NCBI GenBank assembly: GCA_014871385.1
Contig: CM026424.1
Span: 4,615,041-4,679,040, forward strand
Length of the DNA: 64,000 nt
Origin: Ceratodon purpureus
Taxonomy: Eukaryota > Streptophyta > Bryopsida > Pseudoditrichales > Ditrichaceae
Direction of reading: 5' to 3'
Below are positions 48,598 to 60,194 of this stretch, piece by piece. The notes beneath the pieces were generated by a model. The model made no database searches, had not been told where the DNA came from, and worked only from the letters and a program-made list of their open reading frames with translations. How positions within the stretch are numbered: the first letter of the stretch is position 1; every line of letters starts with the position of its first letter. Made by a program: the position numbers and the translations under genes.

Positions 48598-48740
48598 AAC
48601 TATCTTGTATTTTTTATTAACTTCCTTTATTCTATCTAAATTGTTAATGGAGTTGAAACAGTTCTTTCATTTAATTTTAACTTTCATATTACTTTCACTT
48701 TATTTTCTTCATTTCTTTCATATCATTTTCAGTTTGGTGT
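48598..48740 (+). repeat. Direct repeat downstream of gene B (pair of 47496-47640)
   Basis: Shares the CTTGTATTTT, TTAACTTCCT and TTAATGGAGT blocks with the upstream copy, in the same order. Confidence 0.75.
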
Positions 48741-51160
48741 GTCAATGAGGGCCATTGCTTAGGTGAGTGGAACCCATATTAATGACATTCAATTTAGTGA
48801 TCTACTTATTTTGAAAATATTCAATCGTTTCAAAATCAAGTTTGTTTTTGAAGAGTGAACCTTTTATTTCCCAAAAAGAAAAGACAAATTTTTCTTGGAG
48901 GGTAGCTACTATAACGACTTATCTAATGATGTGGTTATGGTGCATTAGATAAGAGTACCAATAAGTTATAACCCAAAACGACTTCTGGTCAACGTAGGTG
49001 CACTAATAAATAGAAGCAACCTAAAGCAACAAGTGGATGTATGTAAGTAGCTTTAATCAACAAGACTCTTTCTTGGTTTCTGGTTCACTTAGAAATAACT
49101 CTAGCACCCTCCTATCACCATTTATTAGAACTTTTGATTTTAGATTGGTAAAATTCACAAAAAATTAAATTTCTAAAAACCATATTCTCTATGATTACCC
49201 AACCTTTGTGTATTTTTCCACACCAACTGTGCCATTCAACCAGCAAAAAGGCTCAGAAAGCTGCGATGGTTTCTGGTGCTGCTACCTTAAAAGCTGGTGA
49301 TACTCCAACCACCTTGAAGCTCGTCATGCTCTGATATTCTTGAGGCTTAAAGGCTTGAACTACCATATTTTAGTTCACATCAATGATAGAGCCTTTCTTT
49401 GAATGGGCAGCTCCTAAGGAGCTTGAAGGAGGAATTTTCTTATTTAAAGTAACATTGTTAAACCTTTGTCATAATCTATTTTTGTAATGAATTTTCTTAA
49501 TTTGCTCCCCCCAAAAAAAAAACCTTTGTCATGTGTAAAATCTTCGACTGTGCAGCACAAGATTTCTTTAACAAGGCCTTATTCCTTCTTATGTCAGAAT
49601 TTGCCGCCAATCATCTCATATGTTGGAGCCACAGCCAACCTTCTGTCATTAAGAGTGAATGCTACTATTAAAAAATAATATTACTATGTACCCCATTGTT
49701 TAATTCTGGATGTTGAGTCCCTCAAATATGATACTCCATAGTGATTTTCAGGCAGAGATCCGTAGATGGAAGGCAGTATTCTCTTCAATTATATTTTTGT
49801 ACTTTTCAAATGTTATATGTTGTCAGCTGTTGAATGGTCTGATCATCAGCGGGTCACACAACTTAGATCAAAATTTTAGTAAATAAAGACAGCACAAATT
49901 CATTTAATAGTCAATCCTTTTGGAAAAAGCGAGCATACCTTAGTTTGCTGGGGCTCTATAGGTGGGCGTATGAAGACGATTGAATGCTCATATGATGGAA
50001 CTTCGTAATAACTGGGAGCTACAAATTCAAAGTATTGCAACAAAAATGTAGGAAGTGATTTTTCAGAAATCATTCATATGCTATAGAGCCAAGTCTGTCA
50101 AAGCATATTGAAGGAGTAGAGTTCTACAAAAAGCACCTTTAGCAATTGCACATGTGATTCGTGTACTGTCATTCAAGATTACCATTCACAAGAGTTCATA
50201 TTATGTACAAATGCGGAGGCATTCACAGGAATATCTACCAGCAGTAGTATTTTAGACTTGACGTGTAAGGTGTTAGTAAATGATATGGTGAGATTGTATA
50301 TGCATATACGCTTGACGTGCAGATCACAAAGATTTAATTCAGGTACAGTTTCTTCTTCTCAGTTGGCCTCAAAGACAATTGCAGAATCTACAGCAAACAG
50401 ACGGAAGCTACGAAGAGGATACATCTTAGAAGGAAGTTATCTACGTTTTAAGCTTTGAACTAATCTGATGTCCAGACTCAAAGTATCTATCGGAAAGCAA
50501 GCATCCATATGAGATGCTCGGTATTTGTGTTGGTCACGGCTATGGAGATCCAAGTATCGTTGTGTCTGAACTAATTGGATACTAGCCTAAAGATTTTCAT
50601 CACATTTTATGCTTGTCATGTATTCCAAAGGACGGACTTTGGAACGTCAGTTCCTTGAGATGCAACAACAGGTGATATACTTGCAAAATTTGCATGGAAG
50701 TGCATGCTTGCTTTTGGATACCGTATACGGCTTGTCGATCTTATTTGATGGTTTGTAGAGTATGGGGGAGATTGGAGAATTTTAAGTCAAATTCAATGTT
50801 ATATCTTTGAGCTCATGGAGGTGGCGCTCTCATCATTATAGATTGAAGGTAAAACGTTAAAAATCATGATTGCTTATTGAATACAAACTAAGGAAGACAT
50901 CGCATGTGTAGAAAATATTGAAATGATCTTATGATTGTTTCAGAATGAGTCTTTGAACCACTGTGTCTGTGTTTCTCTTCCATGTTCTATAGCGGTGAAC
51001 GGTCCCCCAGGATTTGGAACAAGAGAATGTAATTGAACTCGCGCAACTGAACCGACGTTAAAACTCGCCATTAGCCATATCTTCATCCTCTTCCTCGCAA
51101 AGAAAAATCTTTTGCAAACTTTATACTTTGCAAAATAACAAATGGTCCATGCTCTCAACT
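48741..51160. other. Gene-free interior of element 2
   Basis: AT-rich sequence between gene B and the palindrome array. Short open frames without motifs; no trace of the transposase domains found in elements 1 and 3. Confidence 0.5.
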
Positions 51161-51340
51161 AAACCACCCAAAAATTTCATCAGTCTTCAAAAGTCACCAC
51201 AGGGATTCGAACTCCCGACCTCCAAGTCCACAAATAAATTCCATGAGTCTTCGATAAACACCAGGAGGATTCGAACTTCCGACCTCCCAATCCACGACAC
51301 GTCGCTCTATGTATACTGACCGGATGGGTTTACAGAGTCG
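51161..51340 (-). repeat. tRNA-like (T-arm) repeats, degenerate
   Basis: On the minus strand GGAGGTCGGAAGTTCGAATCC and GGAGGTCGGGAGTTCGAATCC-type text occurs twice, about 68 bp apart, each followed by similar sequence (GGTG, then GAAGACT-ATG). GTTCGAATCC is the consensus of a tRNA T-arm (B box). A second segment, TGGTTTAGTTGAGAGCATGG, recalls a D-arm but lies on the wrong side. Probably a tRNA-derived SINE remnant and not a functional tRNA. Confidence 0.45.
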
Positions 51341-51468
51341 AACCACTCATTCTACGGGATTCGGGAGACTGTCCACCCAGCTTGTTCATTTCGTTTGTCG
51401 GAGTGTACTGTATCTTCGGCCTAAGAGGTTTTTTATTTTTTTAATTTGAGAATTCAAAAATCCACAAA

Positions 51469-53634
51469 CCTACTGTCGTCAACGACAGTAGGCCGGGTGG
51501 AGGGTGATGATTTTGGGGATTTTTGAATTGGTTTTTTTTTAATTTTTTTTGGTGACATATATTGTGATATGAATGTATGGATGCTTAGAAATTATCAATT
51601 AAAATTTGTTTGGTTTGTAGATATTCACGTATTTTATTGGTTTTTTGATATTCACGTATTTTATTGGATTTCTGCAATTTTTGTTTTTTTATTCTTTTTT
51701 TGACATTTTGTGTTATAGATTTGATTGCAAACTCACAAAATAAAAATGTAAATCTAAACATTTTGGTTTTAATTTATGCATTTTGTTAATTTGTATTGAA
51801 TATTTTGAAAATTAAAAGAACCCAGAGCCTACTGTCGTCAACGACAGTAGGCCCAGGGCATGAATAAAAATTTCGGGATTTCTGCAATTTTTGTTTTTTT
51901 ATTCTCTTTTTGACATTTTGTGTTATAGATTTGATTGCAAACTCACAAAATAAAAATATAAATCTAAACATTTTGGTTTTAATTTATGCATTTTGTTAAT
52001 TTGTATTGAATATTTTGAAAATTACAAAAAACCCAGAGCCTACTGTCGTCAACGACAGTAGGCCGAGGGCATGAATATGAATTTCGGGATTTCTGCAATG
52101 TTTGTTTATTTATTCTCTTTTTGACATTTTGTGTTATAGATTTGATTGCAAACTCACAAAATAAAAATATAAATCTAAACATTTTGGATTTATTTTATGC
52201 ATTTTGTTAATTTATTTTCAATATTTTGAAAATTAAAAAACCCCAGAGCCTACTGTCGTCAACGACAGTAGGCCGGGGGCACACTAATGAATTTGGGGAT
52301 ATTTTATTTGTTTGTATTTTTTTTTTTTGTTGGTGACATTGTGTGATAATGAAATGCATAATTGCCCACAATTTGTTAATTAAAATCTGAATTCTTTTTT
52401 GAGTTTTAGTATTTTCTTGATATTTATTTTTTATTTTGAATTTTTAAAAAACCCCAAACCTACTGTCGTCAACGACAGTAGGCCGGGGGCACTTCAATGA
52501 ATTCGGGGATTTTTTATTTGTTTGTCTTTATTTCTTTTGTTGGTGACATTGTGTGATAATGAAATGCATAATTGCTCACAATTTGTTAATTAAAATCAGA
52601 AATTTCGTAGATTTTCGGTATTTTCTTGATTTATTTCTTTTATTTTGAATATTTGGAAAACCCCAAACCTACTGTCGTCAACGACAGTAGGTTTGAGGCA
52701 CTTCAAAGAATTCGGGGATTTTATATTTGTTTGTCTTTATTTCTTTTGTTGGTGACATTGTGTGATAATGAAATGCATAATTGCTCACAATTTGTTAATT
52801 AAAATCAGAAATTTCGTAGATTTTCGGTATTTTCTTGATTTATTTCTTTTATTTTGAATATTTGAAAAACCCCAAACCTACTGTCGTCAACGACAGTAGG
52901 TTTGGGGCACTTCAATGAATTCGGGGATTTTATATTTGTTTGTCTTTATTTCTTTTGTTGGTGACATTGTGTGATAATGAAATGCATAATTGCTCACAAT
53001 TTGTTAATTAAAATCTGAATTATTTTTTGATTTTCAGTATTTCCTTGAAATATTTCTTTTATTTTGAATATTTGAAAAACCCCAAACCTACTGTCGTCAA
53101 CGACAGTAGGTTTGGGGCACTTCAATGAATTCGGGGATTTTATATTTGTTTGTCTTTATTTCTTTTGTTGGTGACATTGTGTGATAATGAAATGCATAAT
53201 TGCTCAAAATTTGTTAATTAAAATCTGAATTATTTTTTGATTTTCAGTATTTCCTTGATATTAATTTTTTATTTTGAATTTTTGAAAAAACCCAAACCTA
53301 CTGTCGTCAACGACAGTAGGCCGGAGGCACTTCAATGAATTCGGGGATTTTTTATTTTTTTATTTATTTTTTTTTTTTTGGTGGCATTGTGTGATAATGA
53401 ACTTCATCATTGCTCACAACTTCTTAATTTAATTTTGAATATTTTGTAGATTTTGAGTATTATCTTTATCATTTTTTAAATTTTGAAATTTTTAAAAAAT
53501 CCCAAACCTGGATTGCTTGAGAATGCTTTGTTTTCTTTGAATTTTTGATGGATTTTATTGATTTTTTAAAAGTTTTTATTGATAATTAAAAAAATAAAGA
53601 AAACCCCAAACCTACTGTCGTTGACGACAGTAGG
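51469..53634. repeat. Element 2 palindrome array (about 210-bp units)
   Basis: Ten copies of a 24-bp inverted repeat, arms CCTACTGTCGT and ACGACAGTAGG around CA, start at 51469, 51828, 52039, 52249, 52459, 52668, 52877, 53087, 53297 and 53611. The eight central intervals are 209-211 bp. The last copy has TG at the centre. The palindromes are unchanged although the AT-rich sequence between them varies, which suggests selection on the palindrome. Spacer text includes GGTGACATTGTGTGATAATG. The array lies just before the first visible exon of gene C. Confidence 0.95.
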
Positions 53635-53853
53635 CCGAGGGCGTGGGGGTTGCTTTGGGGATTGTTTCCATTTTTTTATTTCTTTGAATTTTTCTGTTGA
53701 TTGAGTGGGATTTCGTAACTATTCTCTCCAGTCGCTGCTGCTGCTTGGGCTGGATTGCTTGAGAATGCTTTGTTTTCTTTGAATTTTTGATGGATTTTAT
53801 TGATTTTTTAAAGGGTTTTATTGAGAATTAAAAAAATAAAAAAAACCCCAAAC
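53510..53853 (+). repeat. 103-bp direct repeat around the last palindrome
   Basis: GGATTGCTTGAGAATGCTTT and about 80 bp after it occur at about 53510-53612 and again at about 53751-53853. The first copy ends in the palindrome; the second ends CCCCAAACCTCGTATG, where the palindrome is absent. Confidence 0.7.
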
Positions 53854-53959
53854 CTCGTATGTTTTTATGAGTTTTTAATATTTGATTGGGAGCCCTGTCT
53901 AGGTTGTGGTTTGATTCTTCATAGTTGTAAGTTTCTCTAATAATTATCAATTTCCTCAG

Positions 53960-56875
53960 GACGTTGATGGTGATCATCTGGGGAGCGAACGTCAAGACCC
54001 TACGCCAGCAGAAACTGAGGTATTTCATTCAATCTACAATTTATATTCTTTTTTTATGTTCATGATTTTGAGTTCTATTCGCCCTCTTCCCTTCTTTGTT
54101 TCCTACTCTTTTAATTATGGAAGTTAATCCTCTCTTCATTTCTCCTACTCTAGGTATCATCCGATGCTCCTGCGATGTCCGCCACCTCTCCCATTTCTGT
54201 GATCAATGTTTCCGATCTATCGGATTCATTTGATCAGCCTTATTGTACCTGTGATGTAGCCAACCCTGTAGGTGTGGAAAGTGGACCTCTCGAGGTCCAC
54301 TCTCCTCAGTACATGCCTACATCCCCGGTTTATGAGCCAACCTCCCCGGGCTATATGCCCACGTCTCCTCCACAGGGCTCCCCGCCGATGTCTCCACCCT
54401 CTCCTTCCTCGCCGATTAGAGTCAGGAGGCCAGCCCATGTGGTCTTTGCTCTGCCGGCTATTCTGCCGTGCCCTGTCCAACAGACCAGGCGATTTTGGAG
54501 GAGGCGCCGTCACTGGAACTGTAGACAGTCTAAGGAGTACTATAGTCGATCCTCACGTAGATAGTTTTATCAATCACGATTGATGATTGAGTTGTTAAAA
54601 GAGAGATGACAGTATGAAGATATATTGTTACTTTCTTTTACATACTTGTCAACTTTGCATGACTTTCTTCGATTGTGCTTGTTCTCCTAATTTGCGTACC
54701 TTCTGGCAGGTTACGCAAACAGAAGATGTGTTGGTGAAACCATCTTGTCCGTTAAACTTGAAGACTGCCACAGAAGGGGAATTGGAACATCAAACCAAAT
54801 ACAAGGTGGACACCAACGCCGTCATCAACAAGCTCAGGATCAAGCCATCGCAGAAGTCCCGAATGTCGGTGCCCCCGTGCAGGATGATCCCAATGGCAAA
54901 GGTCAGACCAGTGGGCGAAGTGGGTGTGCAGCATTTGGAGCGGGAGTTCGTCAAGGGGTATAGAGATGGCGACCGCGTCATGTACATCTCCATGTACAAC
55001 AACGAGGAGCAGACACGAGATGTTACGGATGAGGTCATGGCTAAATGGAGCCCATTGTGGAGGGACGCGAATGATGCATTTGAATCTGAGCTTCTAAGTG
55101 ACGAGGACTAGTCGCAATTCTCGGGGAAGATGTTTTTTGTCTGGGAAGGTAACCATCGCCTCTCAGCATGGCTTCGTCATATCAACAAGCATCATGCAGA
55201 CGACCCGTCATGGCACATATCTGTGAACTGCATAGTACTCGATCCCCGTGGCCATGTTGGCAATCTTCTTCACGCAATGCATGACATCAACTGGTAAGTA
55301 CTTGTTTCTTTTTTCCTGTTTTTCTTTTGTTACTTTATCTCATCTCTTTTATTCATCATACGGATTTTGGTTCATTTTCAGGTCGACTGAGAATGACCAC
55401 GTGAAGAGTTATCTCCCCGCAAAACTATTTCGAATCCGCTCATTCGGAATTATGAAGCTGGAGGAATTCAAAGACCTCCTCAGTCCTGAAGAGTATGACG
55501 CATGTTTGAAGAACAAGGCACCTAATCCCTCCTGGTTTCCCTTGACAACTAAAATTTTCATCGCATTTTTGTACCGAGTAAGTCCTACCTCCTCTCTCTA
55601 TTTGCTTCTTATTATTCAATACTCATGAAATTTCCTAAGTCTGAATTCTCTTTCTACAGCGGGAACTCGCTGCGGCCTCCGATGAAGCAGCAAATGCCTA
55701 CCGCATGAAGACACCCGAGGATGAGCAGTCTGCAAGTGCAGTTTGGGATGTCATGAATGAGGCATCAGAGAGAATGGTCGAAGCCATCAAGAAGAAGGAC
55801 TTTACCAAGTACTTGGCCATTGCAAATCCCAAGAATGGTGACGACTTCCTCAACGAGGTGACTCACTGATCATTGTTCAATTCACTGTTTCCCATGACTT
55901 CCATAATTTCTGTATTTATCTTTTTCAAACTTCGGTGCTTCTTGCAGATTAATCGCCATTTCAGTCTCAACAATAAGCCTGAGATGTCAGTGGATAAGCT
56001 TCAGAAGATTGTTCCTGCGGCCGTTGAGGCCAAATACAAGGCTCGTTGGTTGAAGTGGTGGAACTCATCCCCGAGTGCTCGAACGTCTTACAGATTTCTG
56101 CCATCTGAATTCAAGGACACCGAATTCGACCCATGGTTGAACAAAGCTTCATTCTGGGCTGGGGTAATTTTCATAAAAAATCCATTCCAATTCCTTGTTC
56201 CTTTAAATTTTTACCATATTCATTCTTCGATGCTACTTATATGAATTTTGTATTACAGTTGGAGGAAGCCGTCATCCACGAAGTCGAGGACGTATTCAAG
56301 TCTGAGAACCTCGATATCAATTGGATGGCATTTCCTGATGTCCAACAGCCGGGCGATTTTGTCGAGAGTTCACGTATTCTCTTGTGGGACAAGGCCTTCC
56401 CTACGTTCATTGGAAAAAAAGCTGAGAAGCACTTCGACAAGAAGTCCAACTTTGCTAAATTCCCGGGAACCGCTCAAGTTGTCAAGCGGGTTACTTACCG
56501 GTACATTACCTTACTTAATCTCATTTCCATTTCATAGTTTTCATTGTAATTGTTTTTTATACTTACCTCCTTCTTGTCTTCCCATAGGTACTTCAAGCGA
56601 GAGCTTATATTTAAGGGGGCCATCAGCGTTCAGCACCTCCCCAAGTACTTCAAGCTTTGGACGCAGACATCCTCGGACGAGTGTATGTACTCTCCTCAGC
56701 AGATAAAAGGTACAAACCTGCTCACTATCCTAATACGCCTCCTAGAGACAAGCTCAAGAAACCAAGAGTGACCTCCTTCTCTGGAACCCAGCTTACCAAG
56801 TGTTGTTTCATGATGAAAATCTCCTACTTGTATCACTCAAATGAAGATGCTTTGCTGCCTAGGAAGAGAGAGTAA
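53960..56875 (+). pseudogene. Accessory gene C of element 2
   Basis: Exons 53960-54019, 54154 to about 54564, 54710-55293, 55382-55577, 55660-55857, 55948-56163, 56259-56500 and 56588 onward. GT-AG borders and phases agree from 54710 on, with introns of 82-95 nt. It is the homologue of the element 1 gene C (for example GKMFFVWEGNHR, PEMSVDKLQKIV, RWLKWWN, DKAFPTFIGKKAEK, YFKRELIFKGAIS). Exon 54154 encodes three YxPTSPx heptads like the RNA polymerase II tail. An in-frame TAG lies at about 55109-55111, just before SQFSGKMFF, and the 3' end after CMYSPQQ loses similarity or shifts frame. The start codon is uncertain (ATG 54175 possible). No known domain; unknown role. Confidence 0.7.
54310..54372 (+). 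other. Three RNA polymerase II CTD-like heptads in gene C
   Basis: Encodes YMPTSPV, YEPTSPG and YMPTSPP in tandem, followed by SPPMSPPSPSSP. The Pol II tail consensus is YSPTSPS; positions 1 and 3-6 match exactly in all three. I saw no such repeats in the element 1 copy. Confidence 0.85.
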
Positions 56876-57254
56876 TCTTCGATGAAGACAAGGACTCTGA
56901 CAAGGTATATCTTGGTTTCAGCAGTTAAGATAATATACACGAATTTCGAAATATTCCAGGAAGTTTTCAAACCTTGCCTCCTTTACGTTCTTTCAAATTT
57001 GTTTTTCCCCTTGTGCATTTACATAATCCTATGAAAGAATTATTTGTTTGATCTAAAACTCAACGCCTGATCATTGTATCTTGCCTAAACCCATGACAAA
57101 TCTAAAGGAATGTATGCATGACGTCAGCATGACATCAGCCCTAATTTGTATCTTTGAGAACAAACGTAATAAATTCTTACTAGAGATAATCCTAATTTCC
57201 ACGGTAATATACTCTTTTTCTAAAAAAAGTGTCACAATTAAGCCTTAATTTAGT

Positions 57255-57378
57255 AATTTTCCACGGTTATAGGGTCTACTTTGCTTTTGAAAATTTTCGT
57301 AATTGTCAATTCTGTGCTCTCCATTCTGCGCTCACTGCTCTCCGCTCTACGCTCTCCGCTCACGTACGAACTTTCCCC
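57255..57378 (-). repeat. Right terminal inverted repeat of element 2
   Basis: CCACGGTTATAGGGTC (57261-57276), CTGTGCTCTCC, TCTGCGCTCACTGCTCTCCG and CGTACGAACTTTCCCC at the tip (57363-57378). Inverse of 47000-47210. Confidence 0.85.
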
Positions 57379-57388
57379 GGTGGAATAC
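57379..57388. repeat. Right target-site duplication of element 2
   Basis: GGTGGAATAC, identical to 46990-46999. Confidence 0.85.
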
Positions 57389-58982
57389 TTACGAACTTCA
57401 CTTCTGCACGCTTACATGGCGAATTCCGCGCCATGTAAACCATGAGATTGCAGTTAGCAGGGGCATTCAGAATGTATTCGCGTCTCCTAGGAGGTCTGTT
57501 GCCGTGGGTATCCCAAACGTCATTGCTCCCTGCAACGTCACGGTTTACACAGCGCGGCATTTCGGCCATGGGACGCTCACGTAGAATATTCATATGTAAT
57601 GCGATCAGATGGAGGGCAGAAGGGCTGCGGGCACATGGCACGACGATAAATTAGTACGTCAATTGGGTGTTGCTCATACTCCAACGGATAGAATATGCAC
57701 CCAAGAGAACAAAACAGAGTTACGCTCCGCAACGGGAATCCACATACATGTACATCGGTGAAATAAGAATCAACAACGATCTATTACCTAAGAGCATGTA
57801 TACTGCAGTCGGTCGCAAGAAGCCTGACACCCTCACTGCTGACGCGCAATGTAAAGAAATTTTTCCTGGCTTCTGATACGATATTCTGTTGGCAGAAACG
57901 AGAGGACCATTATTAGTTTCCCTTGTATACACACGGGTACAAGCTATGTAAGTTGCGTATGGACAAGAACCCAACTTCATTAAGAACACACCCGTGGATC
58001 ACGGGCGAGAGAACATCTTGCACTCAAAATCCAGGAACGAAAGGAAGGGAACCACGACATGCAGTGCAACAGCCAAAGTACTTTAACTCCGGACAGAGCA
58101 GCGAGCGGAGAAATTCCCCACAAATGTCCTCTTGCAACTGACCCATAAGAGCAAATGTAAGAGAGTAAGTGCTGACCTAGTAGTCCAGCGCAGCGATCGG
58201 AAAATGTCATTGCAACGCCTTCTCGCGAAGCGTCACGGCGCCTAGCGCGCTCCACTCCCAGCAGCCATGGCCGCAAATCTTCCGAGCTTCACTTTGTGCC
58301 TCACAGAATAAGCCCAGGGCCGCTATTATCCTCCTGGATTTCAGTGGACGCACCCTCGTCATAGCGAGATCAAACTCTGGAGCTGCTGTCTTCAAGTGCT
58401 CCGTATCTCCTAAAACATGTCAGGCAATCTGAGGAAGCCCCATCACAGGTGGACCTCGATTTCGTGCGTGGGAAGCAAGCACCATACAATCTCCGGTCGC
58501 TGGGCGCAAGACACCCCGTACTGTCCTCGCCACAGAGTCAGAGACCTCAATATTACAGAATCTCCTTCTGCACACTGATTTTCCGATTCCTGCACTTATC
58601 TCTCACAACTTTCCGTGTAGATCCCTGTCTACTGTACCTGAACAAGAGGTCGCGGGTAGCATTTCCAGTTGGTTGCCACGCCCGCACTTCCCCACGTGCA
58701 GAACAGTGCCTTTTTCAGTGGCCCACCTCAGTAAGCCAGAAAAGAGATGCTACCCCCAGGCTACTGTTTTGGACGTAGTGCAGCATTATCTGATGCAGAA
58801 GGAGACAAACCATACCTGCACACCAGTGTACCAATTCTTTTAGGAAACAACTGTGATTTCAATACCCTAAAAATTGCAATTCACAATGCCATTCTCCTCT
58901 TCTTTCTGAAAGCAAAATCATAATTATGTCATGACCGAAGTTTACAGATGATCTAAACATCAGGAAGTAGATATCGACTTAC
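57389..58982. other. Gene-free interval between element 2 and the kinase fragment
   Basis: No supported exon. The missing 3' exons of the kinase should lie here on the minus strand but I do not see them. Confidence 0.45.
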
Positions 58983-59983
58983 ATAACAGCATAGAGAGTG
59001 CACCCAAGAGCCCGAATATCTGTGCGCTCATCTAAACTTGACTCGCTAGGAGGGTCCCATAGCTCGGGCGCTCTATAAGGAGCTGTACAATGTTGTGCAG
59101 CCCATTCCTGCATCACAAATACTAAACATCGTTAGGGGCCACAACAAGATGACATTCTTGAGTTTCATATTTGAGACTTACCATCTGGTCAACTAGAATT
59201 CCAACAGATGAATCGTAAAACTAACAAAACGTGAGAGTACATGTTCTCTTGCAATGGTATAATACCTGGACAGCCATTGCTTCCTTCCAATTTTGCAACT
59301 CTCTTCGAGCAGGTCCAGCGCTACCGAAATCCATGATCACTGTCTCCGGAGGTTGATTCTTTGGAAGGGTTAGCAACACGTTCCCAGGTTTCAAGTCGTT
59401 GTGAGCGGACGGCGGGTCATGAGAATGCCTGTGCTTCAATCCTGCGCAGATCTGTTTCATTGACTAGTGTTACATACGACCCTCTGTAGACCAGCTAGAG
59501 TCCTATGATAAAACTTTAGGCGCGTATTGGTAGAGTGCAAAATAAAAGAAATTAGAAACTCGTGATCGCAGAAACCACATACTTGTTGGAATATATGAAG
59601 GACAGTGATAGTGGGGAGGTACGTCTTCGCTTCCTGCATTCGAGTTAAGTGGTCAAGCACAGTCCCGTCTCGGTAAACTGGAAACAGCAGTTAAGCCTCT
59701 TGACCCCACGTCGCTTCGGGTGACTGTACAGAAGCACACAAGCACAGAACCTCAGAAATTTTGAAGGCATTAGCAGAACTTTGATATCCTCAAAAGATTA
59801 CGGCTGCCGCAAACAAAATGGTAGGATAACATTGACGTACGTTTACAGTGATAATTGAATGCTCCAGAAGACGGATTAAATTGGGATGATCGAAAAGGGA
59901 AGGGACTTCGATCTCCTTATTCACCAATTCCAGCTGCTCGTCAGACTGGATCAGTACCTTCTTCAACGCATACATCCCATCTT
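58983..59983 (-). pseudogene. STK16-family protein kinase gene fragment
   Basis: Four exons, minus strand, GT-AG borders: 59841-59983 (DGMYALKKVLIQ, then LFDHPNLIRLLEH), 59583-59677 (VYRDGTVLDHLTRMQ), 59266-59451 (CAGLKHRHSHDPPSAHNDLK, PGNVLL, then VIMDFGSAGPARRE) and 58983-59107 (EWAAQHCTAPYRAPELWDPP, then DERTDIRALGCTLYAVM). This is the NAK/STK16 kinase order of plant homologues such as Arabidopsis ATPK3: VAIK-type lysine in ALKK, catalytic HND, DFG, and a PYRAPELW activation segment. HRD is HND, as usual for this family. The glycine-loop exon upstream and the C-lobe end downstream are missing. Visible exons keep their frame. Likely a partial duplication, not a working kinase. Confidence 0.8.
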
Positions 59984-60194
59984 CTGTACACAAAATCCAA
60001 TCCCCGCCAAGAATTTATTTGGTTTGCGCTCAATGCTACACTAAAATTGCCATTCCAAGAGAAATACAGAAGAAGTCTTCTCTTCCCCTCAAAACCCTGT
60101 TTGAGATCGAATACCATATACATCTCCTTATGATACTACTGTTGGACACGAAAAAAATGCAGCACGACCTGAGAAAGCAGGGACGTCACTAAAG

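Larger units (their letters stand above)
47000..57378 (+). mobile_element. MULE element 2, apparently whole, lacking a transposase gene
   Basis: A 10,379-bp insertion bounded by the duplicated GGTGGAATAC. The ends are inverted: GAGGGTAGCTTGTACGTGAG at the left pairs with the reverse complement of the right end, GGGGAAAGTTCGTACGTGAG, agreeing at 15 of 20 positions and fully from GTACGTGAGCG inwards. Further in, the GC-rich CGCAGAGCGGAGAGCGG block and GACCCTATAACCGTGG (47191-47206; inverse at 57261-57276) repeat the symmetry. It carries gene B (47957-48409), a palindrome array (51469-53634) and gene C (53960-56875), but nothing resembling gene A. It would need a transposase in trans, such as that of element 3. 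Confidence 0.88.

Noticed and set aside
51161-51340. Functional tRNA gene
   Set aside because: Only T-arm-like boxes are clear; no acceptor stem or proper cloverleaf can be formed.
51469-53634. Palindromic repeats at regular spacing as a CRISPR array
   Set aside because: Spacers are about 185 bp and similar to each other, the setting is a plant transposon, and there are no cas genes.
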